This document shows positions 49,832 through 59,344 of a stretch of DNA of 64,000 nucleotides, one piece after another. The stretch's first letter is position 1. Every line of letters starts with the position of its first letter. The stretch comes from Acetomicrobium sp. UBA5826 (GTDB lineage: Bacteria; Synergistota; Synergistia; Synergistales; Acetomicrobiaceae), in NCBI RefSeq assembly GCF_002433005.1, contig NZ_DJHF01000017.1:214087-278086 (forward strand), written 5' to 3'. The notes under the pieces are model-generated. The model worked only from the letters and a program-made list of their open reading frames with translations, did not search any database and was not told the DNA's origin. The position numbers were made by a program, and so were the translations under genes.

Positions 49832-50005
49832 CTACAATCTTTCTTTTCCATCTAAGAAACGTGGGATGTAATACCTGTAGTCATTGAGCGTTCGAGGCCT
49901 TAGGCCCTCCAACTCCTTTTGGAGCAGAAATTCTTCAAAGTAATCTTCCCAGCTTTTAAGTTTACAAAACCTCAAGACTTTTCCCATTTCAATCCCCCTT
50001 TTCAT
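49832..50005 (-). pseudogene. N-terminal remnant of a tyrosine integrase
   Basis: A 51-57-codon frame (ATG 49987 with GGGGGA 5 bases upstream, or ATG 50005) reads SWEDYFEEFLLQKELEGLRPRTLNDYRYYIPRFLD before a TAG (given here in parts: SWEDYFEEFLL, GLRPRTLNDY). This resembles the SAM-like core-binding domain at the start of phage-type integrases: a Trp/Phe-rich helix and then a T-x3-Y turn. The catalytic domain is missing. It lies next to tRNA-His and tRNA-Arg, typical integration targets. Confidence 0.5.
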
Positions 50006-50102
50006 GGACACTGGACTCGTACATTTTTGGGGGAGATTATGTGAAAAAGCACAAAAGGGGGAAAGTTTGAAAAGCCTTGCTGTTACTGGATTTGCATAAA
50101 AA

Positions 50103-50180
50103 TGGGGTGAGCGAGGGGACTTGAACCCCCAACCCCTGGAGCCACAGTCCAGTGCTCTAACCTATTGAGCTACGCTCACC
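50103..50180 (-). tRNA. tRNA-His (GUG anticodon)
   Basis: The acceptor stem is GTGAGCG/CGCTCAC with the extra G at -1 facing C73, a mark of tRNA-His. The anticodon loop CTGTGGC gives GUG. CCA is encoded. Confidence 0.97.
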
Positions 50181-50212
50181 ATATCTTTGCGGTATTCATA
50201 TTTTTCGTTTCT

Positions 50213-50288
50213 TGGCGTGCCCGGGGAGACTCGAACTCCCGACCTTTGGATCCGGAGTCCAACGCTCTATCCACTGAGCTACGGGCAC
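50213..50288 (-). tRNA. tRNA-Arg (CCG anticodon)
   Basis: The acceptor stem is GTGCCCG/CGGGCAC with discriminator G and encoded CCA. The anticodon stem TTGGA/TCCAA holds CTCCGGA, so the anticodon is CCG. It is the first of the two tRNAs in this unit. Confidence 0.97.
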
Positions 50289-50307
50289 CTGTTCCGTTTG
50301 CCCATAT

Positions 50308-50336
50308 AATATAACCAATTAAGCACGATTGCGCAA
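50308..50336 (-). promoter_or_regulatory. Promoter candidate for tRNA-Arg/tRNA-His
   Basis: On the minus strand TTGCGC (50331-50336) and TATATT (50308-50313) are 17 bases apart, about 20 bases before tRNA-Arg. It lies in the short gap after mutS2. Confidence 0.6.
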
Positions 50337-50372
50337 GTACTTGCCTTGGGATCTTAAGCTTAAGGAATTATC

Positions 50373-52739
50373 TCAATTTATCCCCTTAAACCTCACAATA
50401 GTAACACCATATCCGCCTTCTCCCGGGCCCCCGAGGCGATATTCCTCAACATAGGGCAGCCTTCTGCATAAGTCGTGAACTTCGCGGCGCAATATTCCTT
50501 CCCCCCGCCCATGTATAATTGTGACTTCCCTGTATCCCGCTCTGAAAGCTTTATCCAAATAGGCCTCCACCATCGGCATAGCCTCATCGACAGTCATTCC
50601 TCTTATCATTATTGAGCTGGAGATATTTTGCGGCCTTTCGACACTGATCTTTATGGAAGGTTTATCCTTCCTTTCTTTCCCCTCCTCCAACACCTTTAAC
50701 CTCTTAAGAGGAACATCCAAACGGATAGGCCCCGCTTGAATTGTGGCTTTATCATTATCCACCTTTTCTATAATTCCAGTGGCATTCGTCCCAAGGACTT
50801 TAACTTTATCCCCCGTTTTTGGTACCTTACCCTCAGATATCGAAGACTTTTTTTCGATACGAGCAGCTTCCCGCTCTTCGATTGCTCTCAATATATCATC
50901 AGTTCGTTTTTTTAAACTTGAGAAAGTCCTGTGTGCTTCTTTCGAACTTGCTGTCTTGCTTATTTCTTTAAGAAGCAACTTAGCTGATTCCTGAGCTTCT
51001 TTTATCAGCCGCTTAGCCTTTTGTTCCGCCTCAGTTATAATACCCTCCCGCTTCTCTTCTAAGGCGGCTAATCTTCTATCGAGCTCTCTTTTGACAGCCT
51101 GGACTTCGGCCCTTTCACTGGCAAGTTCTCTCGCCTTTTCCTCCAGATCTGACAGCTTTGCCCTCAAATTAGATACGAGCTTTTCCAGCGAGGTATCGCT
51201 GGTCTTTAGCTCTCTTTTGGCTATCTCAAGAACGTCTTCGGGCATGCCCAATCTTCTTGCTATCAAGAGAGCGTTACTTTGCCCCGGGATTCCGAGGAGC
51301 AATTTATATTTGGGCAAAAGGGTTTCCGGGTCAAAATCTACGCTGGCCGTTTCGACATTTGGCGTCGTTAGGGCATACCTTTTTATAGAGTTATGATGGG
51401 TCGTGGCCAACAGAGAAGATCCGCGTTTCAAAAAAGTTTCAAGTATTGCTATTCCAAGGGCTGCCCCCTCTTCCGGATCTGTCCCCGCTCCAAGTTCGTC
51501 TATCAGAAAAAGAGAGGTGTCGTCAGCCTGATCGAGCATTTCAATTATGCGCTTTATATGACCGCTAAAGGTCGATAGATTTTGTTCGATGCTTTGTTCA
51601 TCGCCTATATCGGCTTCAACGCGAGAAAATTGACCGACTCGAGAACCTCCTTTTACAGGAATGGGAAGCCCGCACCAAGCAAGATATATGCAGAGTCCCA
51701 CTGTCTTCAACGCAACGGTTTTCCCGCCCGTGTTGGGCCCCGTTATGACCAGGGCTTTAAAATTCCTCCCACAATGCACATCAATAGGAACTGCCTTGAC
51801 ACCTAACAATGGATGCCGTGCATTGATGAGATAAAAACCGCTTTTATCTTCTATTTCAGGAAAGGTCCAGTCGTTTTTTTGAAGAAAATAATATATACCC
51901 CACATCATATCGAATTGTCCAACCAGATCCTGAGCCCTTGTTATGGCTTTTTCTCTTGAAATGAGCATGCTCGTAAGTTTTTGACATATTCGACGCTCTT
52001 CACGCCTCTCGTCTTCTAATAGCATGGCAATCCTGTTATTCACGGCGACTAATGAGTGAGGTTCCATGTAAAGGGAATTACCTGAGCTTGAATAGTCTAC
52101 AAATACACCCGGGAAGGAAGATGCGCTTTCTTTTCTGACCAACAAAACATAACGGCCATTGCGCAAAGCAATTACCTGGTCTTGAAGTTTAGAGGAGAGG
52201 GACGGATCAGATATTATATTTTGACCTATCGCTCTGGCCTGTCTTTTGGCTGACTCCAGCTCCCTCCTTATCTCGGCAAGTTTCGCTGAGGCGCTGTCAT
52301 ATAACCTTCCATCTTCATCCAAAACGGACAGGGCCTGTTCTTCATCGCTGAAGTCGCCAAGTTCGCCGGCTTTTTCGGCCAACCTATCGTAGCCCTCTCT
52401 CAAAAAACTCGGGCTCAAATTTTTGATCTTCACGACAAGGCTGATCAAAAACTTAAAGGGCAAAAGCTCTTCGCCAAAAAGAATCCCCTTTGATTTTCCC
52501 TCTTCCAAAAGGCCATCAAGGGAAATTAAACGATCATCCCATGGGAAATCGCCCTTTGAGTCAATATATCGCTCAAATTCTCTGAACAAATTTTGTCTAT
52601 CGTTGAGTCCATTTACATTTTGGGAAGGCTGGACATTTTTCAGATAATTTTTCCCAAGTTCGGTACGAACATATTTATCGTAAAATTTTAATATCTTATG
52701 GATTTCAAGGAGCTGTACAGTTTGATTGCTGGATATCAT
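50373..52739 (-). CDS. mutS2: Endonuclease MutS2
   Basis: A 788-residue MutS homologue without the mismatch-binding domain I. It has the clamp/lever helices, an ATPase with Walker A TGPNTGGKT near 322, Walker B LFLIDELGAGTDPEEG, a long coiled coil (about 510-630) and a C-terminal Smr nuclease domain with IIHGRGEG. It acts on recombination intermediates and, in some species, on stalled ribosomes. The ATG overlaps the cvpA stop as TAATG. Confidence 0.96.
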   Translation of the reverse strand: MISSNQTVQLLEIHKILKFYDKYVRTELGKNYLKNVQPSQNVNGLNDRQNLFREFERYIDSKGDFPWDDRLISLDGLLEEGKSKGILFGEELLPFKFLISLVVKIKNLSPSFLREGYDRLAEKAGELGDFSDEEQALSVLDEDGRLYDSASAKLAEIRRELESAKRQARAIGQNIISDPSLSSKLQDQVIALRNGRYVLLVRKESASSFPGVFVDYSSSGNSLYMEPHSLVAVNNRIAMLLEDERREERRICQKLTSMLISREKAITRAQDLVGQFDMMWGIYYFLQKNDWTFPEIEDKSGFYLINARHPLLGVKAVPIDVHCGRNFKALVITGPNTGGKTVALKTVGLCIYLAWCGLPIPVKGGSRVGQFSRVEADIGDEQSIEQNLSTFSGHIKRIIEMLDQADDTSLFLIDELGAGTDPEEGAALGIAILETFLKRGSSLLATTHHNSIKRYALTTPNVETASVDFDPETLLPKYKLLLGIPGQSNALLIARRLGMPEDVLEIAKRELKTSDTSLEKLVSNLRAKLSDLEEKARELASERAEVQAVKRELDRRLAALEEKREGIITEAEQKAKRLIKEAQESAKLLLKEISKTASSKEAHRTFSSLKKRTDDILRAIEEREAARIEKKSSISEGKVPKTGDKVKVLGTNATGIIEKVDNDKATIQAGPIRLDVPLKRLKVLEEGKERKDKPSIKISVERPQNISSSIMIRGMTVDEAMPMVEAYLDKAFRAGYREVTIIHGRGEGILRREVHDLCRRLPYVEEYRLGGPGEGGYGVTIVRFKGIN

Positions 52740-53287
52740 TACACACGTACCTTTGCTATAAGATTTGGAAGGGAAATATGATTTATTATTCCTTTATTGA
52801 AAAGCCAGGAACTAACGTAACTCCACAGATCGCCCGCAAATGTCATGGCCTTGCTTTGATGCATCCAAGACATTTCAGAATTTCCCAAATAGCCAGATGC
52901 CATTTCAAAGGCTAGATAAATTAGAATTAGTATTAGCGAAGCTTTCGCAAAACCGCAAAAAGCCCCAATAACCTTATCTACCAACGAAAGATGCCCAAAG
53001 TAAACGACCTTTCTGACCAGCCTGCCTAACAAGGATACCACTAAATTGGCAGCCAAAAAAATTGCCACTATCGCAATTACATAGGCAATTACATCGTTTA
53101 TTCCGAGCTTAAATTTTAAGAAACCTGCAAGATCAGGGGAATACTTCCAAAGTAGGACAAAGCCGGCTAGAGTACCCAGTAGACCAGAAAGTTCGTTTAC
53201 GAATCCACGGGCAAAGCCTTTAAACATAAAAAAGATCATTATCAGAAGAGCCAAAAAATCAGCAATTATTGAAACATTGAGGGTCAT
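52739..53287 (-). CDS. CvpA-family membrane protein
   Basis: A 182-residue protein with about four membrane helices and the N-terminal CvpA pattern FLALLIMIFFMFKGFARGFVNELSGLLG. The family is linked to colicin V secretion in E. coli and to envelope stability, but the role is unclear in most bacteria. CvpA lying directly before mutS2 and after zapA is a conserved order. Confidence 0.9.
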   Translation of the reverse strand: MTLNVSIIADFLALLIMIFFMFKGFARGFVNELSGLLGTLAGFVLLWKYSPDLAGFLKFKLGINDVIAYVIAIVAIFLAANLVVSLLGRLVRKVVYFGHLSLVDKVIGAFCGFAKASLILILIYLAFEMASGYLGNSEMSWMHQSKAMTFAGDLWSYVSSWLFNKGIINHISLPNLIAKVRV

Positions 53288-53299
53288 TTAACTCACCAC

Positions 53300-53554
53300 T
53301 TATCCTTCCGTATCCTTCAAAGCATCCTGCAGTCGCCTTTCGAGAAAGACCATATTATAGGCCAAATGCAACGATGTCAACAAGAACCGCTCTTCTTGGC
53401 CTAAGCGATTAGAAGTCTGTGAAAAGGCCTCCTGAAGTATTTCAACAACCCTCCTGGTCGTCTCGTCATCCAGGCTGGTCTTTATGTTATAATGCCTTCC
53501 CCCTAGGTTTAATTCAACGGTCCTTTTATCTTCATCCATTCCCACTTTGATCAA
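53300..53554 (-). CDS. zapA: Cell division protein ZapA
   Basis: The 84-residue protein has the ZapA pattern VELNLGGRHYNIKTSLDDE, a globular head, and a C-terminal helical segment for dimer coiled coil. It bundles FtsZ. The frame starts with a TTG at 53554 that overlaps the previous stop (TTGA); ATG 53539 is the alternative. It lies between the coiled-coil gene and cvpA. Confidence 0.88.
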   Translation of the reverse strand: MIKVGMDEDKRTVELNLGGRHYNIKTSLDDETTRRVVEILQEAFSQTSNRLGQEERFLLTSLHLAYNMVFLERRLQDALKDTEG

Positions 53555-53865
53555 GCCTGCTTTTCTGTATTATTACTCTTGTTTTCATGGGGCATCCCCA
53601 GCGAAGCAGACAATTTTTGATGTAACCTTGATAACTTTTCCTCGTATTCTGACCTTTCTTTCTTAAACCTCATCAGCTCTCTCTCCATCGTCTCTATTTG
53701 ACGCTGGTGCTCTTTTTTCAGTCGTATTATCTCCAAATCCTTCTCCTGCAATTGTTCCTTTATGGTCTCTACCTGCTTAGAGAGCCTTTCGTTTTCTTCT
53801 CTGGTTGCTGAGAACTTCTCGCACAAGGTATCGATCATCTGTTCGATTTTCTCTAAAGCCTGCAT
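53551..53865 (-). CDS. Coiled-coil protein (ZapB-like in form)
   Basis: A 104-residue protein that is almost all heptad helix from about residue 3 to 90 (for example ENERLSKQVETIKEQLQEK). It is coupled to zapA by a 4-base overlap. Position suggests a partner of ZapA in the division ring, but coiled-coil similarity alone does not prove a relation to ZapB. Confidence 0.7.
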   Translation of the reverse strand: MQALEKIEQMIDTLCEKFSATREENERLSKQVETIKEQLQEKDLEIIRLKKEHQRQIETMERELMRFKKERSEYEEKLSRLHQKLSASLGMPHENKSNNTEKQA

Positions 53866-53881
53866 GCTACTCTCACCATCC

Positions 53882-56275
53882 TTATCTCAGTTTTAGTCCC
53901 CTGGACTCGATTTGGGCCCTAAGTCTGGTGTGAAGTTCGTCAACTTCCTCATCGCTCAACGTTTTGTCGGGGTGGCGATATTCCAGAGTAAAAGAAAGAC
54001 TGCGATGTCCTTCGGGAATGTTTTTGCCCTTATATATATCAAACAATCGGATCGAGGTGACCAAATCCGAAGAAAGATCGCCAATGAGCTCACCGATTTC
54101 TTTGACCGTAACGTCCTCAGGAACTATCAAAGATATGTCCCTATAGACGGAAGGAAATCTATGGACTTCTCCAAACCTGGGAGGTTTAGCCATCAAAAAG
54201 GGTTCGAAGGTAACCTCGAAAACATAAAGCGATGCGGGTAATTCAAGGCGGCGTTCAATAGATGGTTTGATCTTAGCCATAAAACCTATCTTACGTCCGT
54301 CGGATATAACATCTGCCGTCTGACCGGCATGTCCAAAGGGCTCGCTACCGGGAAGAACGTCAAATTTAAGCCTAAAAGCATCTGCTAAGGCGAGTATATC
54401 ACCTTTCATAGTGAAAAAATCATCCCTAACTGCATCTCCATAGGGAGACCTGTCGTCCTTGCCCAAGAATATTGCACCCGCTATGTGCTTTTCTTCTATC
54501 AGATTCGCACCCTCTCTGAGAAAGATATTTCCAATCTCAAAAATCCTGACGGGGAAGCGCCAACCCTTTCTCAAATTATCGCATATTACATTTACCATTC
54601 CGGGCAGCAGGAAGGTCCTTAAAAGGGATTGATCCATACTCAAAGGATTCGCCAGGGCAAAGGGATTGGCCCGACTGTCTGAAGCGGGTATGGACAAATC
54701 CGCAATGAATTTAGGCGAGATAAAGCTATAGTTTAGTATTTCAATATAACCCCTTGCCATTAAGGTTTCTCTGATCTTTCTCTCGGTTCGGGATTCAAGC
54801 CCTATGGTCGCCGAATCGTGAATCCTGCCCGGAAGACGAGCCGCCAGCTCGTCGTACCCCTTAATCCTGGCCACTTCTTCGATCAGGTCTTCCTCAATTT
54901 CCACGTCCATTCTATAGCCCGGAACTTTGTAGATGGCTTTTTCCTCTGAACAGGACTTAACCTCAAACCCAAGGGGTATAAGTATACTGGAAGCCTCCGA
55001 CAAGTCCCCGGCGCCTGTATATGTTTTTAATTTTTTTGCCGTTAGAGGCACGAATTTCTCTACAGGAGCGGCATCTCCCTCTCGGATAACGGATGTATAA
55101 ACTTTGCCGCACTTCCATTTCTTCATCAGATCCAATGCACAGGACAAGGCCAGCGGCGCTTTAGCTTTATCCACTCCTCTTGCATAACGATAAGCTGCTT
55201 CGCTGTTTATGCCAAGGCGTCTCGCTGTTGTGCTTATTCGAGCCGGCAGGAAATGTGCCGATTCTATCAGTATTCGCCTCGTATTTTCGTCTATTTCGCT
55301 GTTGGCGCCTCCCATCACTCCCGCCAATCCGATAGGCAGCCCTCCGCTTGTTATCAAAAGATCGTCCGAAGACAATATGTGCTCCCTACCATCTAATGTG
55401 GCGATCTTTTCGCCATTACGTGATGACCTCACGGTTATCTCCGGCGCCGGAAGTTTGTCCAAATCAAAGGCGTGCAACGGTTGCCCCAATAACAACATCA
55501 CGTAATTGGTTACGTCGACCACGTTACTGATTGGACGAACCCCGCATAATGCCAGCCTAACGCGGCACTTAATAGGAGAAGGTGCTATCTCAAGCTCTTC
55601 GGCAAAGCCCAAACAATATAAGGGACATCCCGAATCTTCTAAAGTAACCCCCTCGAAACTTACCGGCCAATCGGAAAGCTCTGTAGTGGAAGAAAAATTT
55701 AATTCTTTTAAGCGGGACCCAGTAAACAAAGCATGAGCTTCCCTAGCCATACCGACCATGCTCAGTAAGTCGCCTCTGTTCGGCGTTACGGACACATCTA
55801 AAACCACGTCCTTTATCCCGAGCCAGGAAGCAGCATCTCCGCCTAAGGGTGCATCTTGGGGAAGGATTAAAATACCCTCTTCTTGCGACAACAAAGGAAG
55901 CCCTATTTCATCGGCAGAAAGCATCATGCCAAAACTTTTCACTCCATCAAATTCCTCTATTCCGAGAACGGAACCGTCGGCTATAGTGGCGCCCGGAGGA
56001 GCGTAGGGCACGATGTCCCCTTCTTTTACGTTTTGGGCTCCCGTAACGCAGATTGCCCTTTCATCTCCCCAAACCAACGTGACCACCTGTAAGTTTTTTC
56101 TCTCACGATGGGGGGCCATTTCCAACACCTTGGCAATAATGATGCCGTCGAGCTTTTGTGCTGTATAGGACAAGTTCTCAACTTCTGCACCGGCCATTGT
56201 CAATTTTTCGGCGAAATCATTGACATTTATCTGAAGATCAACGAGTTCTGTCAACCAATTCCATGATACAAGCAC
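53882..56275 (-). CDS. pheT: Phenylalanyl-tRNA synthetase beta subunit
   Basis: This 797-residue subunit has the N-terminal EMAP-like tRNA-binding domain (about 40-150), the B3/B4 editing region, the B5 fold, the catalytic-like core with GYIEILNYSFISP and the C-terminal ferredoxin-like anticodon domain (RFPSVYRDISLIVPEDV). The start is GTG at 56275, overlapping the pheS stop by one base (TAGTG). Confidence 0.96.
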   Translation of the reverse strand: MLVSWNWLTELVDLQINVNDFAEKLTMAGAEVENLSYTAQKLDGIIIAKVLEMAPHRERKNLQVVTLVWGDERAICVTGAQNVKEGDIVPYAPPGATIADGSVLGIEEFDGVKSFGMMLSADEIGLPLLSQEEGILILPQDAPLGGDAASWLGIKDVVLDVSVTPNRGDLLSMVGMAREAHALFTGSRLKELNFSSTTELSDWPVSFEGVTLEDSGCPLYCLGFAEELEIAPSPIKCRVRLALCGVRPISNVVDVTNYVMLLLGQPLHAFDLDKLPAPEITVRSSRNGEKIATLDGREHILSSDDLLITSGGLPIGLAGVMGGANSEIDENTRRILIESAHFLPARISTTARRLGINSEAAYRYARGVDKAKAPLALSCALDLMKKWKCGKVYTSVIREGDAAPVEKFVPLTAKKLKTYTGAGDLSEASSILIPLGFEVKSCSEEKAIYKVPGYRMDVEIEEDLIEEVARIKGYDELAARLPGRIHDSATIGLESRTERKIRETLMARGYIEILNYSFISPKFIADLSIPASDSRANPFALANPLSMDQSLLRTFLLPGMVNVICDNLRKGWRFPVRIFEIGNIFLREGANLIEEKHIAGAIFLGKDDRSPYGDAVRDDFFTMKGDILALADAFRLKFDVLPGSEPFGHAGQTADVISDGRKIGFMAKIKPSIERRLELPASLYVFEVTFEPFLMAKPPRFGEVHRFPSVYRDISLIVPEDVTVKEIGELIGDLSSDLVTSIRLFDIYKGKNIPEGHRSLSFTLEYRHPDKTLSDEEVDELHTRLRAQIESRGLKLR

Positions 56276-57318
56276 TAATTAACACCCCCTGCGAGAAAAG
56301 CAATATCACCGAAAAACAATATTCTTAAATCACTTAAACTGTATTTCAGCATAGCCACCCTGTCTATTCCCAATCCCCAGGCAAAGCCATTATAAACTTC
56401 GGGGTCAATACCGCCCGCCCGAAGAACCTTGGGATGCACCATTCCCATACCGCATATTTCAAGCCACCCCGTACCCTTGCATATCCTGCAGGCAGGATCT
56501 TTGCCCGAACATGCAATACATTCGACGTCCATCTCCAAAGACGGTTCCGTAAAGGGAAAATAGCTTGCTCTGAACCTCGACTTTAACGGTCTTCCAAAAA
56601 CCTTATCTATGAAATGGACCATGCATCCCTTCAAATCCGATATCGATACATCTTCATCGATCAAAAGCCCTTCCAATTGATGAAACATAGGCGAATGAGT
56701 GGGATCGCTGTCTCTTCTGTAAACCTTGCCCGGACAGACTATCCTCAGCGGTGCCCCATACTTCAGCATGGACCTCACTTGGACAGGAGAGGTATGGGTC
56801 CTGAGCAGAAGCTCATTGCCCTGAAGATAAAAAGTATCCTGCATATCCCTTGCCGGATGATGGGGCGGGATATTGAGAGCCTCGAAATTATGAAAATCAT
56901 CTTCAACCTCAGGTCCTAGCGCTACGGAAAAACCAAGCCCTACAAATATATCCATGAGTTCGTGCATGACTTCAACGACAGGATGAAAACCGCCCCAAGG
57001 CCTGCCTTTTGGCGGTTGAGTGACGTCAATGGCATCCTTTCTCTCCTGTTCCCGCTCCTCCAAAAGAGCAAGCTCTTCCATTCGCCTTTTAAGCATGTCT
57101 TCAATGGTTGACTTTAAGTCATTAATTGCCTTACCCATGGCAGGTCGATCCTCTGGTGGGAGGGTTCCCAAACTCTTCAACATTTGGGTAACTATTCCCT
57201 TTCTTCCTAAATACCGAATTCGAAGCTCGTTCAAGTCTTCCGACCTTTTGGCAAGTTTCAACTCTTTTATAAAGGCATTTTTAACATCTTCGGTGTCATT
57301 AGTTTTCGGATTCACCAT
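56275..57318 (-). CDS. pheS: Phenylalanyl-tRNA synthetase alpha subunit
   Basis: The alpha subunit carries the active site. The N-terminal coiled coil covers about 1-90. Motif 2 is in RTHTSPVQVRSM...YRRDSDPTHSPMFHQLEG and motif 3 in FAWGLGIDRVAML. A zinc-knuckle-like insert CIACSGKDPACRICKGTGW lies near residue 265, as in several bacteria. It has 347 residues. Confidence 0.97.
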   Translation of the reverse strand: MVNPKTNDTEDVKNAFIKELKLAKRSEDLNELRIRYLGRKGIVTQMLKSLGTLPPEDRPAMGKAINDLKSTIEDMLKRRMEELALLEEREQERKDAIDVTQPPKGRPWGGFHPVVEVMHELMDIFVGLGFSVALGPEVEDDFHNFEALNIPPHHPARDMQDTFYLQGNELLLRTHTSPVQVRSMLKYGAPLRIVCPGKVYRRDSDPTHSPMFHQLEGLLIDEDVSISDLKGCMVHFIDKVFGRPLKSRFRASYFPFTEPSLEMDVECIACSGKDPACRICKGTGWLEICGMGMVHPKVLRAGGIDPEVYNGFAWGLGIDRVAMLKYSLSDLRILFFGDIAFLAGGVN

Positions 57319-57354
57319 TTCCCCTCCTTACCAGACTGGCATGTTGTCGTTAAA

Positions 57355-58011
57355 TTAAAGGCTCTTGAGCTTATCAATGTCTTCACGTTCTCCGATGACT
57401 GTAAGAACGTCCCCCTGCTGCAAAACGGTATCGGGGCTAGGAATCAATTTTGTCCCCTTTCGTTCTAGTAGCAATACAGTTAAATTATATCTCTGTCTGA
57501 AGTTCAGTTCCGCCAAGGTTTTCCCCCACATCTCTTCCTTCGCTTCAATGGAGCCTACCAAATAGGAACTGCCGGGCAACGCAGCAAATTCGCTAAGCCA
57601 GGGGAAAACAATGTTTTCGGCAATCCTGATGCCCATATCCCTCTCTGGAAATATGACCCTGTGCGCTCCAACCTGCGCAAGCACTCTGGCATGAAGTGAG
57701 TTTTGTGCCCTAGCTATGATATGTTTGACATCCAAACCTCTCAATATAGAGGTGGCCAATATGCTGGCTTCGATGTTCTCTCCTATAGCTACGATAGCGA
57801 CGTTGGCCTCTTTTGCTCCGACTTTAATCATAGCTTCCTCGTCTGTAGCATCGACCTGCGCAGCCAAATCCACTATATCGGCAACTTCCTCGACGCGGTG
57901 CATATTTCGATCAACGGCCACAACCTCCTGTTTTAGGGCAACAAGCCTGCGACAAACGGATTGTCCGAACCTTCCCAGACCAATTACGATCACTGTATTC
58001 TTGTCATTCAT
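57355..58011 (-). CDS. ktrA: Potassium channel regulatory subunit KtrA/TrkA (RCK)
   Basis: A 218-residue cytosolic protein with an N-terminal RCK Rossmann domain (VIVIGLGRFGQSVCRRL) and an RCK-C domain from about 135. It binds nucleotides and gates the KtrB/TrkH pore. The gene follows ktrB by 17 bases. One RCK pair fits the Ktr system more than the double TrkA. Confidence 0.93.
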   Translation of the reverse strand: MNDKNTVIVIGLGRFGQSVCRRLVALKQEVVAVDRNMHRVEEVADIVDLAAQVDATDEEAMIKVGAKEANVAIVAIGENIEASILATSILRGLDVKHIIARAQNSLHARVLAQVGAHRVIFPERDMGIRIAENIVFPWLSEFAALPGSSYLVGSIEAKEEMWGKTLAELNFRQRYNLTVLLLERKGTKLIPSPDTVLQQGDVLTVIGEREDIDKLKSL

Positions 58012-58028
58012 TATATCATAGCACCTCT

Positions 58029-59303
58029 TTAACCGATGGGGATGTATGCGCGAGGCAGGTTAATGTTTTCCTTTTCTCGCTTCTTAAACACCCCGTACAT
58101 GAAGGTAACAAGTCCAACTCGTCCCCAAAACATCAGTATTACTAACACTAGTTTTCCCGCAGACGATAGATGTGGCGTTATTCCTAACGACAATCCTACG
58201 GTTCCCAAAGCCGATACCACTTCAAAAAGGATCTGGTCGAAGGAAAAAGGCTCAAAGAGGGACAGAAGAACTACGCTAACAAAGATAGTCGTTAAATATA
58301 GGGTAATCAAAGTAGTGGTATTAACGATCAGATCAGATGAAATAGACTGATTAAAAAGAAAGGGTTTTTTGCCCCTCAAATTCGATTTAACGGTACACCA
58401 CAAAATTCCAGCCGTCGTCGTCTTAATGCCCCCTCCCGTAGAAGCAGGCGATGCACCGATAATCATGAGAAGAACGACTATAATGTACCCTGCCTTGGAA
58501 AAGCTAGACGGACTAATTGTATCAAAACCGGCTGTCCTTGGAGTTACTGCCATAAAGAGAGCATTCCACAGCTTTAATGGCAGGTTATACTCTGCAAACG
58601 CCCCCTTCCATTCGGCAAAAAGAATTAAAAGGGAACCAAATATTATCAACATCGAAGTGGTCGATAAAACCAGTTTAGCGTAAGGCGATAACTTTTTACG
58701 GGATTTCGCTTTGGAAACCCACTCCATGTAAAAGGGAAACCCCAACCCTCCTGATATTATAAGAAACATTATAGCCCCAGGTATCACAAAGCTTGTGCTA
58801 TAGCTTTCCAAATTATTTGAAAACAATGAAAAACCGGCATTGCAAAAGGCACTGATGCTATGGAATGCAGCTGTGAAGAGTGCTTCTTTATGAGACATTT
58901 CCTCTGAGAATCTAATGAAAAGAGGGACGAAACCAATGGCTTCAAATAATATCGTAACCTTTAGGATCTGAATCAACAGTTTGACTGCCCCGGAAGGATA
59001 CTCCAGGCCCTTTTCCTTTATAAAATAAAATCGCTGCCGTATCCCAATCCGCTGCCCCATTAAAAAGGGCACAATAGTCATCGCAGTCATTATCCCCAGA
59101 CCGCCAAGCTGAATAAGGGCCATTACGACAATTTGGGACATAAGCGTCAAATCGCTACCGGTGTCGACAACGATCAGGCCCGTAACGCAAACGGCAGATG
59201 TTGCGGTAAAAAGCGCATTTATCAAAGAAATGGGCTTTTGGGATAAATTAAAAAGCCATATCAAAAGGGTCCCCACCGCTATGAGCGATAGGAACCCGAA
59301 CAC
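58029..59303 (-). CDS. ktrB: Potassium transporter KtrB/TrkH, membrane subunit
   Basis: The pore-forming subunit with four M1-P-M2 repeats; the filter-like glycines appear in SAVCVTGLIV, SAFCNAGFSLFS, TAGFDTIS and SALGTVGLSLG. The frame is given from a GTG at 59303, but this leaves only one residue before the first helix. The coding frame stays open upstream through KTYSSLKVEKTI to near the rplT end with no ATG, GTG or TTG. A strong AAAGGAGG at 59359-59366 sits 10 bases before an in-frame ATA at 59346-59348, so a rare AUA start is possible. Confidence 0.9.
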   Translation of the reverse strand: MFGFLSLIAVGTLLIWLFNLSQKPISLINALFTATSAVCVTGLIVVDTGSDLTLMSQIVVMALIQLGGLGIMTAMTIVPFLMGQRIGIRQRFYFIKEKGLEYPSGAVKLLIQILKVTILFEAIGFVPLFIRFSEEMSHKEALFTAAFHSISAFCNAGFSLFSNNLESYSTSFVIPGAIMFLIISGGLGFPFYMEWVSKAKSRKKLSPYAKLVLSTTSMLIIFGSLLILFAEWKGAFAEYNLPLKLWNALFMAVTPRTAGFDTISPSSFSKAGYIIVVLLMIIGASPASTGGGIKTTTAGILWCTVKSNLRGKKPFLFNQSISSDLIVNTTTLITLYLTTIFVSVVLLSLFEPFSFDQILFEVVSALGTVGLSLGITPHLSSAGKLVLVILMFWGRVGLVTFMYGVFKKREKENINLPRAYIPIG

Positions 59304-59344
59304 TATAGTTTTTTCAACCTTGAGAGAACTATAGGTTTTGATAT

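Noticed and set aside
49533..49871. Plus-strand frame of 112 codons over the YgjP-like gene start
   Set aside because: Antisense to a gene with a recognised motif, with phenylalanine/serine-rich shadow composition and no ribosome site.
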